NCBI GenBank assembly: GCA_020201075.1
Contig: JAIVHL010000004.1
Span: 1-33,259 of the forward strand
From: Halomonas sp.
GTDB taxonomy: Bacteria; Pseudomonadota; Gammaproteobacteria; Pseudomonadales; Halomonadaceae
Direction: 5' to 3'
DNA: 33,259 nucleotides
The notes under the pieces were generated by a model, which ran no database searches, was not told the origin of the DNA, and saw nothing but the letters and a program-made list of their open reading frames with translations. Of this stretch, positions 32,561-33,259 are shown one piece after another. The first letter of the stretch is position 1. Every line of letters begins with the position of its first letter. Made by a program: the position numbers and the translations under genes.

Positions 32561-33147
32561 CGATCGAGATTAACCTGCTGCCCTGGCGCGAGGAGCTTCG
32601 CGCCCGCCGCAGCAAGCGCTTCTTCATAATTCTGGGGTTGGCCGCTGTGCTTGGCCTCGCTGGAGGCTACGGCCTGACCTGGTATTACGAGCAGGAAACC
32701 GCTTCCCAGCAGCAGCGCAACGCCCATATTCAGGAGCAGAGTCGCCAGCTCGATTCGGCGATACGCGAGATCAGCGAGCTGGAGGCGATCCGCGAAGAGA
32801 TGCTGGAGCAGGTGCGTGTGTTTACCGAGCTGCAGATGGGGCGCACACAGACCGTTCACGTGCTCGGCGACTTGACCACTAGCCTGGTGGATGGCGTGCA
32901 CTACACCCAGCTTACCCGCCAGGGTGACAGTCTGCGTCTGGCCGGCCTGGCCGAGAACAATCGTCAGGTCTCCGACCAGCTAAGGGCACTGGCCGCCGCG
33001 GGTTCCTTCACGGTGCCGGTGCTCTCGGAGGTGGAGTCCGAGGGTGGCGGCGAGCGTCGCCGCTTTAGCCTTAGCATGGGCCAGCAGCTCCCCGCAGCCG
33101 TGGAAGATAGTGAAAATAGCCAGGCGTCCCTGGAGGAGGGTTCATGA
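32557..33147 (+). CDS. pilN: Type IV pilus assembly protein PilN
   Basis: 196 aa; INLLPWREELRARRSKRFFIILG; ATGA overlap with pilM. Confidence 0.94.
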   Translation: MTIEINLLPWREELRARRSKRFFIILGLAAVLGLAGGYGLTWYYEQETASQQQRNAHIQEQSRQLDSAIREISELEAIREEMLEQVRVFTELQMGRTQTVHVLGDLTTSLVDGVHYTQLTRQGDSLRLAGLAENNRQVSDQLRALAAAGSFTVPVLSEVESEGGGERRRFSLSMGQQLPAAVEDSENSQASLEEGS

Positions 33148-33259
33148 GTCTCAAGGGAGAGATGCGTCGCCTGCGTGAGCTGGACTGGCGCGAACTGGAT
33201 ATCAAGGAAGCCGGCGTCTGGCCCTGGTCCCTGCAGCTGCTCTGCTATCTGCTGGTGCT
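33144..33259 (+). CDS. pilO: Type IV pilus assembly protein PilO, 5' part cut by the window edge
   Basis: MSLKGEMRRLRELDWRELDIKEAGVWPWSLQLLCYLLVA...; ATGA overlap with pilN; pilMNO order. Confidence 0.85.
   Translation, partial: MSLKGEMRRLRELDWRELDIKEAGVWPWSLQLLCYLLV

Overview
The window is a GC-rich gammaproteobacterial chromosomal segment. Gene content and order resemble Halomonadaceae/Pseudomonas, but this is my recognition, not a database result. It is mostly housekeeping genes: accA-tilS | ppx(-) | rho-ubiD-fre-folM-aroG-like-DUF3087 | ppk1/hemB(-) | elbB | tatC-tatB-tatA-hisE-ubiB-ubiJ-ubiE(-) | DUF971-hslU-hslV-SPOR-argS-priA(-) | rpmE-maeB | ponA(-) | pilM-pilN-pilO. I found no mobile element, CRISPR array, tRNA/rRNA, defence system or secondary-metabolite cluster, and I do not claim an undescribed system. 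The most unusual signal is a set of apparent sequence-loss scars. ppx has lost its middle, and its C-terminal peptide survives in another frame. rho lacks its last ~10 codons and reads out of frame into ubiD. The DAHP synthase lacks its C-terminus and runs into a DUF3087 gene lacking its N-terminus. trxA is missing from the usual ppx-trxA-rho slot, hisI is missing from the usual ubiB-hisI-hisE slot, and tatB is frameshifted just before an 8-copy 9-bp minisatellite. These may be real genome decay or assembly/amplification artefacts; read-level evidence is needed to decide. Regulatory candidates include a PHO box upstream of hemB-ppk1, a sigma32-like promoter upstream of hslVU, and an rpmE promoter beside a likely TTG start of priA.
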